64,000 nucleotides of DNA from Perognathus longimembris pacificus (lineage: Eukaryota > Chordata > Mammalia > Rodentia > Heteromyidae), in assembly GCF_023159225.1 (NCBI RefSeq), contig NC_063181.1:20176073-20240072 (forward strand), written 5' to 3'. A program made the translations under genes and the position numbers. The notes under the pieces were generated by a model. The model was not told the DNA's origin. It ran no database searches and saw nothing but the letters and a program-made list of their open reading frames with translations. This document shows, piece after piece, positions 47,990 through 60,044 of this stretch (within the stretch, counting starts at the first letter, position 1; each line of letters starts with the position of its first letter).

Positions 47990-50900
47990 TTCACTGCAGA
48001 GAATTGTTATCCAGTTCTTTCAGTAGTTGGTTTGCTTATGTGAACTGTTCAAAGGATTTGAATAGACTCATATTCTATGACTAAGAGATTATTTTAATTT
48101 CTCCCAAGGCTTCTAAGGGTTTCCTCATTCTCTCCACCAGGGGAATTAAACATTCAAAAAAAAAAAAATTGTCTGACTGAATCAGAGAAACCCAAGGTGA
48201 AACTGAAGCTGTCATTTGTGTGTCATTTGTATGAACAAGTAATAAAAATTTATTGTTTTCTATAATGATATATTTTGTTTATTTTAATATTAGCATGAAA
48301 TCATGACTAATAATAGTCACATAAAATATCATATGTATTATATTTTTAATAGTATAAAGACCCCTTGGACCACCAAAGTGTGTAATAGAAGTTAACACTG
48401 ACAAATAGAATCATTGAATTTTACTGTTCATTTGCCTCTTTCTCTCTGCCATTTAGTTGTGGAATAAATCAACTTGGAAGACAATTCTATTTCTGATTTT
48501 TTTTCAAGAATTTTGTAAATGTAATTTTTATTATATTGGGGTTTGAACTCTGGGCCTCATAAGTTCTCTACTACTTAAGCAAGGCCTTCAGTTCTTCTAG
48601 TTTTAGTTATATGTTGAAAAGTGTCTAATATTTTTTATTATTTTAGACCTATACCACGATCTTCCCAATTATCTCATCTTCTGCTTTTCTCATATATCCA
48701 CATTTGGAGTGTATTTAATAGCTCCATGACTTCTTCTTTATGATGTTCTCACAATATTAGTCTGCTTAACATATTTTCCAAAAATTAATTTACATAAAGA
48801 ACTTAGTTTAAAAGGCATTAACACTCAATTTTGTTTTACGTTTTACAGGAAATTTTTCATATTAAGATTTAATGCCTCCACTTAAGTATAAAATCTGAGA
48901 AATAATTATTTCTTTTTTTAGAAAAGTAAGTACCTGTAGGTTAGTTGATTACTCCTTTTTTTAACCATTGTTGAATACTGGAACCAATCTTCACTCAAGA
49001 AGTAGAATGCTTTTAAATGTTATCTTCCTAATCAAATTTCATATGTATTATGCCATCAAAATTTTAACTTGGTATTACTTAGCCAATTTCTTATTGTTTC
49101 ATGTTTGAATTGATTGAGTTAGTTATATATTTCAAGAGATAATGTCTACTTATTTAGTAAAAGTTCTGAAAAGATATTTTATAGGTAGACCAATTTTGTA
49201 CAAAACTTACCCTAACTATATTCATATATCAGTTCTGTGATCTATATTTCTACCAATCATTTCCTAATATTTGTAAGAGTGAGAGAGAAAATAAACACAT
49301 CTATTTTATCAGTTGTTGAAAAAAGCCAATGGGTTTGGATACACTGTGTTCCTATAGGATGCCTTAGCTTGAAAGGCCTCAGCAATTCCTTCCATTGAGT
49401 ATCGAGGACATAAGAATTAATAGCACTACTGACAATGTTTATGGCCACTTCAATAGCTTATTGCTAAAAAGTAAAAGACAAAATACACATTACTAAAAAT
49501 AGTTGCATATTTCCTCTCTTCGATATAAGTCTTGTTAGAAAAATCGGCAGATAAAACAAGCTAACAATATTTCATAAGGCTCAGTTCCTATTTTCAATGA
49601 AATCTTTTATTCTGCACACAATGCAGCTCCTGTACTTTTAAATGTGGAACTACAGAAAATCCTGCACACTGACATGTTTCAAGTTGGTGAAATAAATCAG
49701 TTGGTTGTCTGATTTCTTCTTTCATTGTTATTCTCTGAATTTTGCTTGTAGGGGAAAGTTAAATTGGCTTTCTTATTTCCCCTTCAAGAAAGCATTCATG
49801 GAAAGATGCTTAAATATTATCTGAATTTCTTTTCATCACTGATTTCTAGATGGGACATTCGTCCATCTTTTCCTTGTAGCGGTGTTCATTAATATCTGCA
49901 AGCTGCCTCAGCAAAGGTCTTCCATACAGGTTTCTTTGCTTTAGCCCTATGGTTTCACATTTTTAATTGGTTTAACCAAAAAGAACATAATCTTTACCTG
50001 ATACCAGGAAGGCATCCAAGATACATATTATCTTTCTTATCTCTGGTGGCCATCTCTAGCAGTGCGGAATACTAATGAACAAAACCTAAGAACCTTTGTG
50101 ATTAGAAGAAAGAGAAATAACAACAACAACAAAAATCTTCAGGTCTACAAAGTTTCACCGATTGAGTACATGGCTTCATGCAATATTTTCTAGATTGGCC
50201 CCAAACATATTGTAAGAATATTTCCAGCAAGTTGAGTTCTTTTTGTTTAAGGTGTTAAATTGCCAACCTCTTAGACTAATGCAGCTGGGTCTGTAATTTG
50301 GGGCTTTCTTGTCAAAGCTGAACTTGGTCCACAGATTTTTCTGAGTCCCTTCCAACATACAGTAGCAGCTGCTGTGTTTATGGACAGTACCACTGTGCAA
50401 GTGGCAATTAAACTGCAAAATTCCAGATAGGTATTTGGGAAGCAGCAGGCAGCCAGAACACTACTGGCACTGAGCTAAAACAGACAGGATGCCAGCTTTG
50501 GAAATGTAAGGCAAGCTAACAAACCCATGTCACCATGTATATAAAATGGTGACTAAAAACCACTATCACTTGATAATATGGGCAAATATCTTCTGAACAA
50601 GATGCATTTCTTTGTTTCATTTTTTTCACAAAAGTAATTGAGAAATGAAATGTTTTACTACATTATAAGACAATATTTAAGATTCATCTTCTACAATAGG
50701 ATTTTTTTAGTCCCAGTCCTTCATGCATAAAGTTCTAAAACTAATCACATTAGAATAAACAAATTTGAAATTGTTATGGGATTTTTTTAAACTTTGAGGA
50801 CATATAAATAAAAAGCTAAAATGGTTGTATAAAAACAAGACAACATAATCAAAAAAATTGGAATCACTAAATATTTTCAGTATTCATAATTGTGATGTAG

Positions 50901-51059
50901 TGTAATTTATTGTGAAATAGTGGGTACTGATAGTCAGTAAACAATACTTTTTCAGGTTCCTCATCAAATTGAAAGGGGATTCTTCAGTGTGATTATCTCC
51001 TAGGGTATGAACTGGAACAAGGAAACCTCAAATGATCCTATTTACCTTTAGTTATAATT
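47986..51059. other. AT-rich non-coding DNA
   Basis: Apart from a possible reversed ID-like monomer at 48,535-48,600 (GGTTTGAACTCTGGGCCTCA and CTACTACTTAAGC) I recognise nothing. No exon or RNA gene. Confidence 0.45.
48535..48600 (-). mobile_element. Possible ID-like SINE monomer
   Basis: GGGGTTTGAACTCTGGGCCTC contains the reverse of a B box, followed by CTACTACTTAAGCAAGGC, the reverse of an A-box region. Short and diverged. Confidence 0.4.
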
Positions 51060-51284
51060 GCATTAAAAGCATACAACATAGAAAGTGAACCGATGCAACA
51101 GTGATATTCACAAGACAATATGTTGGAAATTAGCTGTACAACTTGAGATTGGGGAATTGGGGAAGAGGGAGGGTAGGAGAAAAATGAGGGAGGAGGTAAC
51201 AAGTTTGACAAGAAAAATACTACCTTACCATATGTAACTGTAACACATCTGTACATCACCTTGAAAATAAAATTTAAATTAAAA
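51060..51284 (+). mobile_element. L1 3' end
   Basis: Sense copy: TCACAAGACAATATGTTGGA, a G-rich tract (51,145-51,200), GTAACAAGTTTGACAAGAAA, TAACTGTAACACATCTGTAC and an A/T-rich tail. Confidence 0.82.
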
Positions 51285-51465
51285 AGAGGTACTCCAAAGT
51301 GATTTAAAAATGAAATAAATAAATAAATGTGTCATGATTTAGGTAAAGTATACTATCTTATATATCCTGTTCAGTAAAAATAAATTATTTCCGTTATTAA
51401 TTCTTAAAGGTATACAAGGAGCTTTTGATTTAATTCATTACTTCCATCATTTAATGAGTGAAAAT

Positions 51466-51716
51466 GTGAACAAAACTAGGAAAGGGAAAGGGAATACCAA
51501 AATTGAGAGACAAAAGATAAAAAGACACACCAATGCAACAGCAATACTTAAAAAAACAACAACTATATGGTGTAAACCAACTGTATGGAGGGGGGGGAGA
51601 GTGGATTTGGGGGAAAAATGAGGGAGGAGGTAACAAGTTGGATAAGAAATGTACTCACTGTCTTACATATGAAACTGTAACCCCTCTGTACTTCACTTTG
51701 ACAATAAAGAAATTTT
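51466..51716 (+). mobile_element. L1 3' end
   Basis: Sense copy: AACTAGGAAAGGGAAAGGGA, CCAATGCAACAGCAATAC, a G-rich tract (51,585-51,630), GAGGTAACAAGTTGGATAAG, ACTGTAACCCCTCTGTAC and TTGACAATAAAGAAATTTT. Same strand as the copy 180 bp upstream, but covering a longer part of the 3' UTR, so it is a separate insertion. Confidence 0.86.
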
Positions 51717-54256
51717 TTAAAGGTATGAAGAATTCAGAGAAATGAAACAAAGACCTTAATGTAGTCAAATATTTTCAATGATCCCAAAATTTCAGGTTTT
51801 ACTTCTGCCCATGCCTCTTCTTGAGATACTACACTATGTATTACCCCTAAATGCTCTCATTTCTAACATCAACATGAAAAAATACAATAAATTAGTATAA
51901 GATACAGTATCTGAGAAAATTCTAGAAAAGCTAATTTTTAATCTGAATGATTAAGCTGTTATAAAAGGTAGATCTGTCATTAAAATCTACATCCTAACCA
52001 CTCATATTTGGAGTAATGGATCTGTAAAACATATGCACCTTTAAGTGTTTTTATAGTAAAATAATAATCAAGCTTTTGTAGCAAATTTTAACCTATGCTT
52101 TTCTAATAAATTGGGTGATACAAGAATATTTTTTCACTTTACTTCATTTTTATTCATTAACTAATGCTGCTATTGCTCATATTTAAAAGCTGTATACTGT
52201 ATAACTTTTTAAATGTCATTGACCAGGTACTGCAGTTTTTAACATTATAACATCTCCCAATAAGTATTCATGAAATTAGTAATTATTGTTAATTTCTTGC
52301 ATCACCAATTTATTTAATTGATCATAAAAAATCTTTACAGAATTTTTTTTTAAGATCAGTACCATCTTCCCAAATCTTCTATTTCTATTTTCCAGTATTG
52401 GTCTATTAAAAGCAAAGTTGTCTGCAATTATAGTAAGTCTGTTACATGTACAGGTGTAGAGTCATGGTCCCATTCCATATAACCATTGTAGATTTTTCTT
52501 CTATGCACAATTTGAAGATTATATAAATGAAATGTGGGCATGTATAATATAATGTCCTATAACCTTCTCATATTTATGTGTACTTTATGACTATTTCCAA
52601 TTTGAATGAAGGCTAATGGTGCCATCCTTCAGATGTTTTATGTATTTCTGAGTGTCCTAGAATGACTTTGCACTGGAAGAAAAAGAGATAAAATGTCAAA
52701 GAAAGTAAAACTTTAGAAAGGTCAGAGAGGCTTCTTTGTTTATTTCATCCATTTATTGATCACTTTTTTTTCAGCCCTATGGTGAAGGTTAGGGTTAAGA
52801 AAAGGGTTAGTTTAAGACTTTGATAAGTATTTTTTTTTCTTTTCCCCAATTATATTTTCTCTTCCACTTTAAACTAAGGTCCATATTCTTTTTTCCTGAG
52901 AATGCTTTGTAAGACATATAAATGTTAGTTTTTCTTTAAATAGACAAACTATCTAAATATAAGAACTTTTGTGTGTGGAAGTTAAATGCCTTTTTGTTTT
53001 CTATTCCATGGTCAACTCAAAGTACAGATAAAGTTCTATTAAATCTCTTTTTAACTGTGTAAGTGCTCTGATGCAAAGTAAGTGCTCTCACTATGCAAAA
53101 CCATTATGTTAGACACAAATTAAGGTATACACAAGACATTACAATGGTATTTAATGTGAAATATTTATGAAGTGATTTAAATTCTAATGACACAGCATTC
53201 CTAAAGGAGTCACAAAATTAAAGGATAAAAACATTCGATACCAGCATTTCAGTCAGTTTCAGACATGTTCGTACATTGTTACTCATTACTCATTTGTTAG
53301 ACTGTAGCCAAAAGAAAAAGAGGCAAGGAGTTTATGGGGTACTCACATTAGTATTTGAAGGCCATGTCCTATCCTTTTACCCTTGACTATCGGCATCAAA
53401 TCCAGCATTACATGATTTGTCAAGAAATCCCTTATGTAGTGAATCAAATCATTTCAGACTCAAACTTGACCTTTATGCATTCAACAGAATTGTTTCCTCC
53501 TGCATAGAGCAAGAAAAAAAATATTTCCATTCAATTTTGTCATTCTGTGTAACTGTCTGCTTTGCCTTTTCAAGCACATTGGAAATCTATTTTTAATTCC
53601 TCATGATTGGAAGATGCTGTTACAATTACCACAAATCTAAATGTGGAAAAATATATATGTCCACCAAAATGGAGATACGTAAGACATAAGACAATAAGAC
53701 ACATAAGAAAATAAGGACATTTTTTCCTACTTCCTTCCAGAATACTCACTGACTCACAATTCACAGCTTTAGATCACAGATGCATGTTTCCTTCTCCAGT
53801 AATTATCAAGTTCTGTGATATATTAATCCTGTGTACATCCTCTACACTTGGATCTGCTGATAACAATTATTCAAAAAACCTGGACAATTTTTAGTAAAGA
53901 GTAGGACCTTAGGAAGTTTTGATTAGTAGTCTACATCTAAATGTCATTAAGTTTAGATCATTTTCTAAAATTAAATAAAAGATTTCAAAAGAAGAAAAGA
54001 GGAAGTTAGATAGTTCAATTAATGTGGTTTCAATATTTACTCATTCAGTATAGAGATATCTTAAGCCATTACTGTGAATTTACATATTCTTAATTTACTC
54101 AACTTACTCTTTTAATATAGGAAGTAGCAAAATAATGATGAGCTAGGGCAATAAAATATTTAGCTGTATAAAGTAATACCCTATCAAATTTATAGACCAA
54201 AATTAAATTCCACAAAAATAACCCAAATAATGATTCTTTTGCATAAGGATGAAGGG

Positions 54257-54260
<4 letters not shown>
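51717..54260. other. AT-rich non-coding DNA, nothing recognised
   Basis: About 2.5 kb without a repeat family or coding signal I can name. Confidence 0.45.
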
Positions 54261-54327
<67 letters not shown>

Positions 54328-54366
54328 AAGAGAGACAGAGAGAGACAGAAAGAGAGAGAGAGAGAA
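54261..54366. repeat. (TG)26 joined to (GA)n
   Basis: A pure TG array (54,261-54,312) passes directly into an AG-rich array with ACAG and AAAG interruptions. The Cys-Val / Arg-Glu frame over it is an artefact. Confidence 0.96.
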
Positions 54367-54394
54367 ACTGAGAGAAACTACACTAATATATGTT

Positions 54395-54655
54395 ATTGGA
54401 GCATTATCCCTTGGATTTCTGGCTCATGGGTGGTAATCTACTATTGAGACACATCTCTGGTTAATTTTACATAATATCTTGCAGAATGTTCTACTCTGGT
54501 TGGCTTTGAATCAAGATTTTCCATGTCCCCGACTCCTGTTCAGTCACCAAGAGCTATGGACCTCTGGTGACTGAATTAATGTCCTCATGCTTTCAGTGTA
54601 ATAGCAGATGCTATAACACTTGAGCCACGGCTCCAGTATTTCTATGGCTCTTGAA
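54395..54655 (-). mobile_element. Degraded composite / tRNA-like SINE remnants
   Basis: Reversed composite words: TTCTGGCTCATGGGTGGTAA, CTCTGGTTAATTTTACATAA and CTGGTTGGCTTTGAATCAAG. A second reversed tRNA-like remnant (ATAACACTTGAGCCACGGCT) follows. Probably two overlapping old insertions. Confidence 0.4.
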
Positions 54656-55477
54656 CTATGATAATATGAAAACCAACATGGTGTTGGATACTGTAGATGA
54701 TAATGCTAAGTAAGATATTTTACATAATATATCATGTTACCTATGATGGATATATAATATATATGAATACATTTCCCTCAAGTATTTTTAGCATTGTGAT
54801 AAAGAAAGGAAATAAATTCAAGATTAAGTTTCATTAGCAAGTAAAATTTAATGCTTAAATTTAAAGAATAATTTACTCTATTTCTCAGTAGATAAGGTTG
54901 GCTCATTAGATTTAGTGAAATGAAGTAAAATAGGGCCACCAAGTAAAGCAAAAAATATATATTATATTACTATAATTAGTAGATATGCATCAATATGTGC
55001 TGTGGTACTTAATGATGCAGAAAATGAATAAAAGAAAAAAAAAACAATATAGTATTTTGACAGAGTTCTCATGAAGATATTGTAGCTTTAAGAAGTATTC
55101 TACGCTTAAAAAGCACTTTTATGTAACCATGTAATTAATGTTATAAGATAATTTTAATATTTATTTCTTGAAAAATCAATATAACATATTGCAGAGGTCT
55201 CATATTTTAGTTAGCATGTGTATATGTAAGCATGCAAATCAAATCCTAACTGTAGTGAAAATAGCAAGGTGAAGATGTGAGTGGTTACATTTTCCATATG
55301 ATAGAATTGCTGTCTTAAATTATTCACTATGAAAGTAGTTTGGTATTTGCATTACTGAAAGATAATATGCCATTAAATGATTTCATAGCATTATTGAAAT
55401 CAGATCATTATAAACTTACCTAAAATAATGCTCTTTGGGAACATTATATAATGTGGGCCAATCAATATCTATACTAG
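54656..55477. other. AT-rich non-coding DNA, nothing recognised
   Basis: No feature that I can support. Confidence 0.4.
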
Positions 55478-55781
55478 GAAAACTGTGGGGACTGCTTTCT
55501 CTGCTCCGGCTCAAATGCTTATTTTCTCTCTTATTACCCTCTCATCGTCTTCTCCCCCCACCCTCAGCCTGCAGGTCTGTCGGGGTGAGACGTGGGGGTG
55601 TCTCCGTCCTGGCTGCGCGCGACCCGCGTGGCAATGTGACCGCTATCCTACTCTGGGAGCTACGGACATAGACCACGGGTCAGCTTCTGAGAGCGAACTA
55701 ACTTTATTGAGAGAGGGGCAAGGGGAGATGATCCGGGGAAAGGGGGTTGGCCAGGATTCCCATAGGCCACGAGCTGTCAGG

Positions 55782-55820
55782 TGACCTCCAAGGGGCTGGT
55801 CACTTGACCTCCAAGGGGCT
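55782..55820. repeat. Tandem 16-bp direct repeat in the LTR U3
   Basis: TGACCTCCAAGGGGCT occurs at 55,782-55,797 and 55,805-55,820, a 23-bp period. It lies on the U3 side of the polyadenylation signal, where retroviral enhancers often carry direct repeats. The plus strand shows TGACCT, a nuclear-receptor half-site-like word, in both copies. Confidence 0.9.
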
Positions 55821-55854
55821 ACGTCACTCTGAGTGCGCCAAACCAGGGCGGGGC
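55821..55854. promoter_or_regulatory. Candidate U3 promoter motifs (CRE-like, GC box)
   Basis: ACGTCA at 55,821-55,826 resembles a CRE half-site and GGGCGGGGC at 55,846-55,854 is a GC (Sp1-type) box. Both sit next to the U3 direct repeat. No TATA box is evident between this point and the polyadenylation signal. Motif-level evidence only. Confidence 0.4.
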
Positions 55855-56141
55855 TGGTAGGCGCCAGGCTGGCTGCCAGCTAAGTCGGGGGTCTCTTATC
55901 GGACCGGTTTCTCCGGATTCCAATGTATAGAGGATGGAAAGGCCGCATTCCCCAGCTGGGGGAGGTGCATCAGGCCCCTTCCATCTAGGGGGGGAAGATG
56001 GACCCCAACAGAAAACAATTCAATGCTCTTACAGAATTAAATACTTAACATATGGGTATTCCTTAAAAGTAGCTTTACTTATCTTCAGAAATCATTAATT
56101 GGATTTTCAAGATTTTTTTGTTTATAAAATTTATCATTGAG

Positions 56142-56346
56142 GGGCTGGGGATATGGCCTAGTGGCAAGAGTGCTTGCCTCCTATACATGAGGCCCTAGGT
56201 TTGATTCCGCAGCACCACATATACAGTAAATGGCCAGAAGTGGTGCTGTGGCTCAAGTGGCAGAGTGCTAGCCTTGAGCAAGAAGCCAGGGACAGTGCTC
56301 AGGCCCTGAGTCCAAGGCCCAGGACTGGCCAAAAAAAAAAAAAAAA
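56142..56346 (+). mobile_element. IDL-Geo-type dimeric SINE (full length)
   Basis: Begins GGGCTGGGGATATGGCCTAG, B box GGTTTGATTCC, second monomer GGCCAGAAGTGGTGCTGTGG to GGACTGGCC, then about 17 A. The 11-bp target duplication TTATCATTGAG is perfect (56,131-56,141 and 56,347-56,357). It inserted only 130 bp from the solo LTR. Confidence 0.94.
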
Positions 56347-56357
56347 TTATCATTGAG

Positions 56358-56861
56358 TGTTATTCCTTAGAACACTCAAAATTCAGTTGGAAGACTTCAA
56401 GTCTATTTGTTAATATAAAATATTTAAGTGATCTATATCTATTTATTCCTTTCTTGACTCCTTAATTATTTCTTTCTATTCTTCTTTGTAAAATATATGA
56501 CTTGATCAAACTTATCTCAAAGAAATAATGTATTTCAAACATCCAAACAGACTATAATACAAAACTTGAAGAATTAGTCACAATCATATTGCATATGTCA
56601 ATCTTCTAAGTGTTGCATTTATTTCTTAAAAGTGTTTCAATTTTAGATATTTGCCTTAATTCCCTCTAATATGGCTCCTAGTCTTTTTATATTAAAGTTT
56701 TCCAAAACTGTAATACTGTTTTGGTAGGTAATAATAATTCTCTGTTTCAAAATTTGTGTAGACATTCCTTTAAATTAAAGGATAAATTCCAATTGTCATT
56801 GTGTACATGTGAAGACCTTCAAAATGTGGCCCCCAAATATTTTCCTTTAACTTATTTTTGT

Positions 56862-56862
<1 letters not shown>
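56358..56862. other. AT-rich non-coding DNA, nothing recognised
   Basis: No feature that I can support. Confidence 0.4.

Positions 56863-56910
<48 letters not shown>
56863..56910. repeat. (TG)24 microsatellite
   Basis: Pure GT array that directly abuts the 3' end of the minus-strand composite SINE that follows; on the SINE strand it is a (CA)n tail. Confidence 0.97.
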
Positions 56911-56912
<2 letters not shown>

Positions 56913-57130
56913 TTCCTGAACTCAAGACTTGGGTGCTATCCTGTTTTGTTTTGTTTTCTTAAAGATAGAACATTACTAATTGAGGCTTCTCTCTATTCAT
57001 AGCTTTTGGTGGTTAGATGGAAATAAAAATCTCATGGGTTTTCCTACTCTGGCTGGCTTTGAACCACAATCTTCAGATTTCAACTTCCTGAGTAGCTAGG
57101 ATTCCTTGCATAAGCCACCAGTGCCCAGCT
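56911..57130 (-). mobile_element. Composite SINE (7SL-like plus tRNA-like), diverged
   Basis: On the plus strand: AGTTCCTGAACTCAAGACTT (end of the right monomer), then after a diverged linker the reversed 7SL-like monomer GGCTGGCTTTGAACCACAAT, CTTCCTGAGTAGCTAGGATT and AGCCACCAGTGCCCAGC. Confidence 0.65.
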
Positions 57131-57464
57131 TCAAACTATTTTCTAACCTTAGATCTAAGGTAGGTGTTTACAATTTTTCCACGTATTCATTAAAAACTTA
57201 GCAAGTTTTACAGATTTTAAAAGTTATTTTCACTTTTAAAATGTTCTTAGTTTCATATCATGAAGTTAATATTAATATCATGATGAATGTTATGTCAGAA
57301 ATTCAATGTGTTATTTTTTGGTGAAGTGAGAGGCTCAATAAATACAGATAAAAAGAAGGATTATTAATATTAATAATACAATATAATATTAATATGTTAA
57401 TGTATATTCTCTGTAATTTTGATCTCTAGCAAAATAGCTCAAAGGTTATTGCTGTGGTCAACTT
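57131..57464. other. AT-rich non-coding DNA, nothing recognised
   Basis: No feature that I can support. Confidence 0.4.
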
Positions 57465-57850
57465 TGATTATGCTTTGGATTGGTCTCCTCAAACTTCATG
57501 CATTGTAAATTTTGGATCTCAGGGTGATGGAAATGGAAGATAGTGGGACCTTAGGAGTTGTGTGGTAGGCAACATCGGGTATGTTCTTTATTGACATTTA
57601 ACATTTTCTTTTTATGAATACCGAGGTTGGCTTTCCTAAAATGGTTATAAATGGCCAAACCTGTTCCAAACCAGATGTCCTGCAAGTGTCCCACCCACCA
57701 CCATCTATCATGACCCGACACAGTTAAAGGAACTTGCACCAGAGTTGCCATGTCCTTCAACCTCTATATCTGTGACATAAATAAACTTCTTTACTTTAGA
57801 AAGTTAGACTATTCTGCATTTCACTGTATTATCAGAAAGCCAACTTATGC
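57465..57850 (+). mobile_element. Old MaLR-like LTR
   Basis: Starts with diverged LTR-like sequence (TTGGATTGGTCTCCTCAAAC). Near its 3' end it has the MaLR-type order CTATATCTGTGACATAAATAA, an A/T-rich CTTCTTTACTTTAGAAAGTT stretch, then TTCACTGTATTATCAGAAAG. AATAAA within the first of these words serves as its polyadenylation signal. No open frame, no clear target duplication. Confidence 0.5.
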
Positions 57851-58853
57851 AATCATGAGCTTTTGTTTTTGAGTCTTTCCCTTGGTATGTCTATACTCAT
57901 TAGAAACAAAATTGTGTTCTGACTCTTTGTTTTCAAATACACATGCTCTTATTTTATCATAGTAGTTGACAAAATAACATAAATCTGCATCCTTTTATAT
58001 CCTGCTTACAAAAAATATTCTTTGAACTGTTACAGAATACCAATGGTTATCTTGGTCAGTCCCAGTGCAGCAAGTCAAGCAGCTAGCATTTAACTCCTGG
58101 GCTGAAAAATAGAATGCATAATGTAATGTAAAATAGGAGTTTTTGCTCTCATCTCCAAGAGCAGCTCTTTTGTTTTCCCAGGATAGGAAAGAATTGGAAA
58201 GGGCAAACAGCTGAGGGTTTGTAACATCTGTAGAACAACAGCTCTAGCAGATAGGAAGCTACCCTCCCACCACAGAGTTTCATTTAAATATAGCTTCATG
58301 TATTGACCTTTGAATACAAAGATCTCAAGTAATCTACACTGAAAAGCAGTGAACCCATCTATTACCAGGAATTAAATAAATATGTTTCTTTAAAATTGCT
58401 TAGACAAATATATGGTGAATAATATTTGATTTTTTAAAGCTACTTAATTCTATACATGTGTCAATGTCAAGCCAAATATTCTGACATTTACTTTTCAGAA
58501 CAGCTCTTTTCTATGCTAAAGACAAACTGGAAAAAAAATCAGTGCAAATTATATTTTCCAGCAGTAATATAAGCAATAGGAGGAAATCTAGTAGTCATTG
58601 GCTTCAGACTGTTCAGAAAAAAACAAAATGTAGAGGGAACACATGTGATACAGAGCAAAAACTGAATATAGGCAAGGAATGGAGAATAAAAATGCATGCA
58701 TACTTTCATGTAGTTGATTAAACTTACATAGCATCCTTTAACAAACTTTTGACATTTTCATGTTCTATAAAATATCCCATGAATGCTGACAAAGGAAGCG
58801 AAAAAGCACAGATTTTGTCCTTGGAGATTTTACTCTTGTTAAAAATGTCAGCT
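57851..58853. other. AT-rich non-coding DNA, nothing recognised
   Basis: No repeat or coding signal that I can support. Confidence 0.45.
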
Positions 58854-58942
58854 TCTGAGTACCGGTGTCTCATTCCTGTAATCCCAGCTACTCAGGAGGC
58901 TGACATCTGAGGATCACAATTTGAAGCCAGCACCCAATACCA
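58854..58942 (+). mobile_element. 7SL/B1-like SINE, truncated right monomer
   Basis: Clear 7SL-like core: GTACCGGTGTCTCATTCCTG, TAATCCCAGCTACTCAGGAG and GCTGACATCTGAGGATCAC. After GAAGCCAGCACCC it jumps to the SINE terminus AATACCAGCA, so the right monomer is almost wholly deleted. Confidence 0.75.
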
Positions 58943-58991
58943 GCACACACACATGAACACACACACACACACGCACACACACACACACACA
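58943..58991. repeat. (CA)n microsatellite, interrupted
   Basis: CA repeats with ATGA and GC interruptions starting exactly at the end of the SINE. Confidence 0.95.
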
Positions 58992-60028
58992 TTCTCAAAC
59001 AAGTCAGCTTCATTATTTGACAATATATCCATAGTTAAGTATAAACTTAATAGTATTTGAAATTAAGCTAGCAGATAACATAAATCATATATAATTATTA
59101 TATAGACAATAAAACACAAAATACAAAAATTGCATGTAGAGAAAAAATGATTGGAAAGTCATGCACCAATGACAGTATGAGAAAGACAGATATGAATGGA
59201 GAAAATCTTGCAAGTTGTTTGATTTGCAATAAAAACAATCCCCTTCAATTTTTCCCCTCCTTACTATTTTCCAACTCTACTGAGTGTTTTCCTCTGGATA
59301 CTATTGGGAACTTAGAGCTAAGACAAATGGCCACCTTTTGATGGTATCACTGGAATCAGCAAAACTGACTACAGGAGGGTGGAAGAAAGCTAGAATGCTG
59401 GAACTCACTTATGCTTCTCTATAAATGCCCCCTTCTATATACTCAAGGAATCAAAGCACAATGATTATAAAGCCACTTGTATAGGGCCTATGGTTAGGTT
59501 CTGGTGCTTGTAATCCAGATTTCTTTGGCTGGGAGATCTCTCTGCATATGTGCCAAAAGCTTCTTATTTAGCCACATCTCAAAAAGATGCACATATCTAT
59601 GATAACACCTTGAAAAAACAGGGGAGATGTGCTACAATTTTCCTTAATAGATTTCACCATTACAATTTCACTTATCACAAGAAAGTAACCTTTAGACATC
59701 CAGAAAGATAGCTATGTGAATATACAGATTAATTTCTATGTTAAAAGGTTTGAGACTGTCAGACTACAAAGGTATTATTAGTGAAAATATTAAAATAGTG
59801 CTTTACTCAATAATACACACTAATTCTTTCATTCTGAAGGAAAAATTACATATTATATTTTGTTAATTGACTTGTAAAAATTTTGTGTATTCATGAAGCA
59901 CTTTGGCATTTTTATATATTTATATATAATGTTCGAGTCACAGTACTTAGCATATCCTTTATCATATACATGTTCATTAGTATGGGCAAGTTCAACTCAA
60001 TTCACAAGTCACAAATGAATTGATGTTT
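58992..60028. other. AT-rich non-coding DNA, nothing recognised
   Basis: No feature that I can support. Confidence 0.4.
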
Positions 60029-60044
60029 AAGAAATTTCTGCCAG

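Larger units (their letters stand above)
55484..56010 (-). mobile_element. Solo LTR of an endogenous retrovirus, 527 bp
   Basis: A GC- and CpG-rich block in AT-rich surroundings has the LTR hallmarks TG...CA. On the plus strand it begins TGTGGGGACT and ends GACCCCAACA, so the ends are inverted repeats of the TGTTGGGG type. It is flanked by a perfect 6-bp duplication GAAAAC (55,478-55,483 and 56,011-56,016). The polyadenylation signal AATAAA reads on the minus strand at 55,702-55,708, which fixes orientation. No internal viral sequence is present, so it is the product of LTR-LTR recombination. A 6-bp duplication is usual for class II (ERVK/IAP-like) elements; family assignment is inference. 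The plus-strand open frames are incidental. Confidence 0.9.

Noticed and set aside
52787..52810. GGTTAGGGTTA resembling an interstitial telomere repeat
   Set aside because: Less than two units plus one separated GGGTTAG; too short to exceed chance.
55435..55784. Overlapping 78- and 99-codon frames
   Set aside because: They lie antisense inside the solo LTR, whose GC-rich sequence has few stops.
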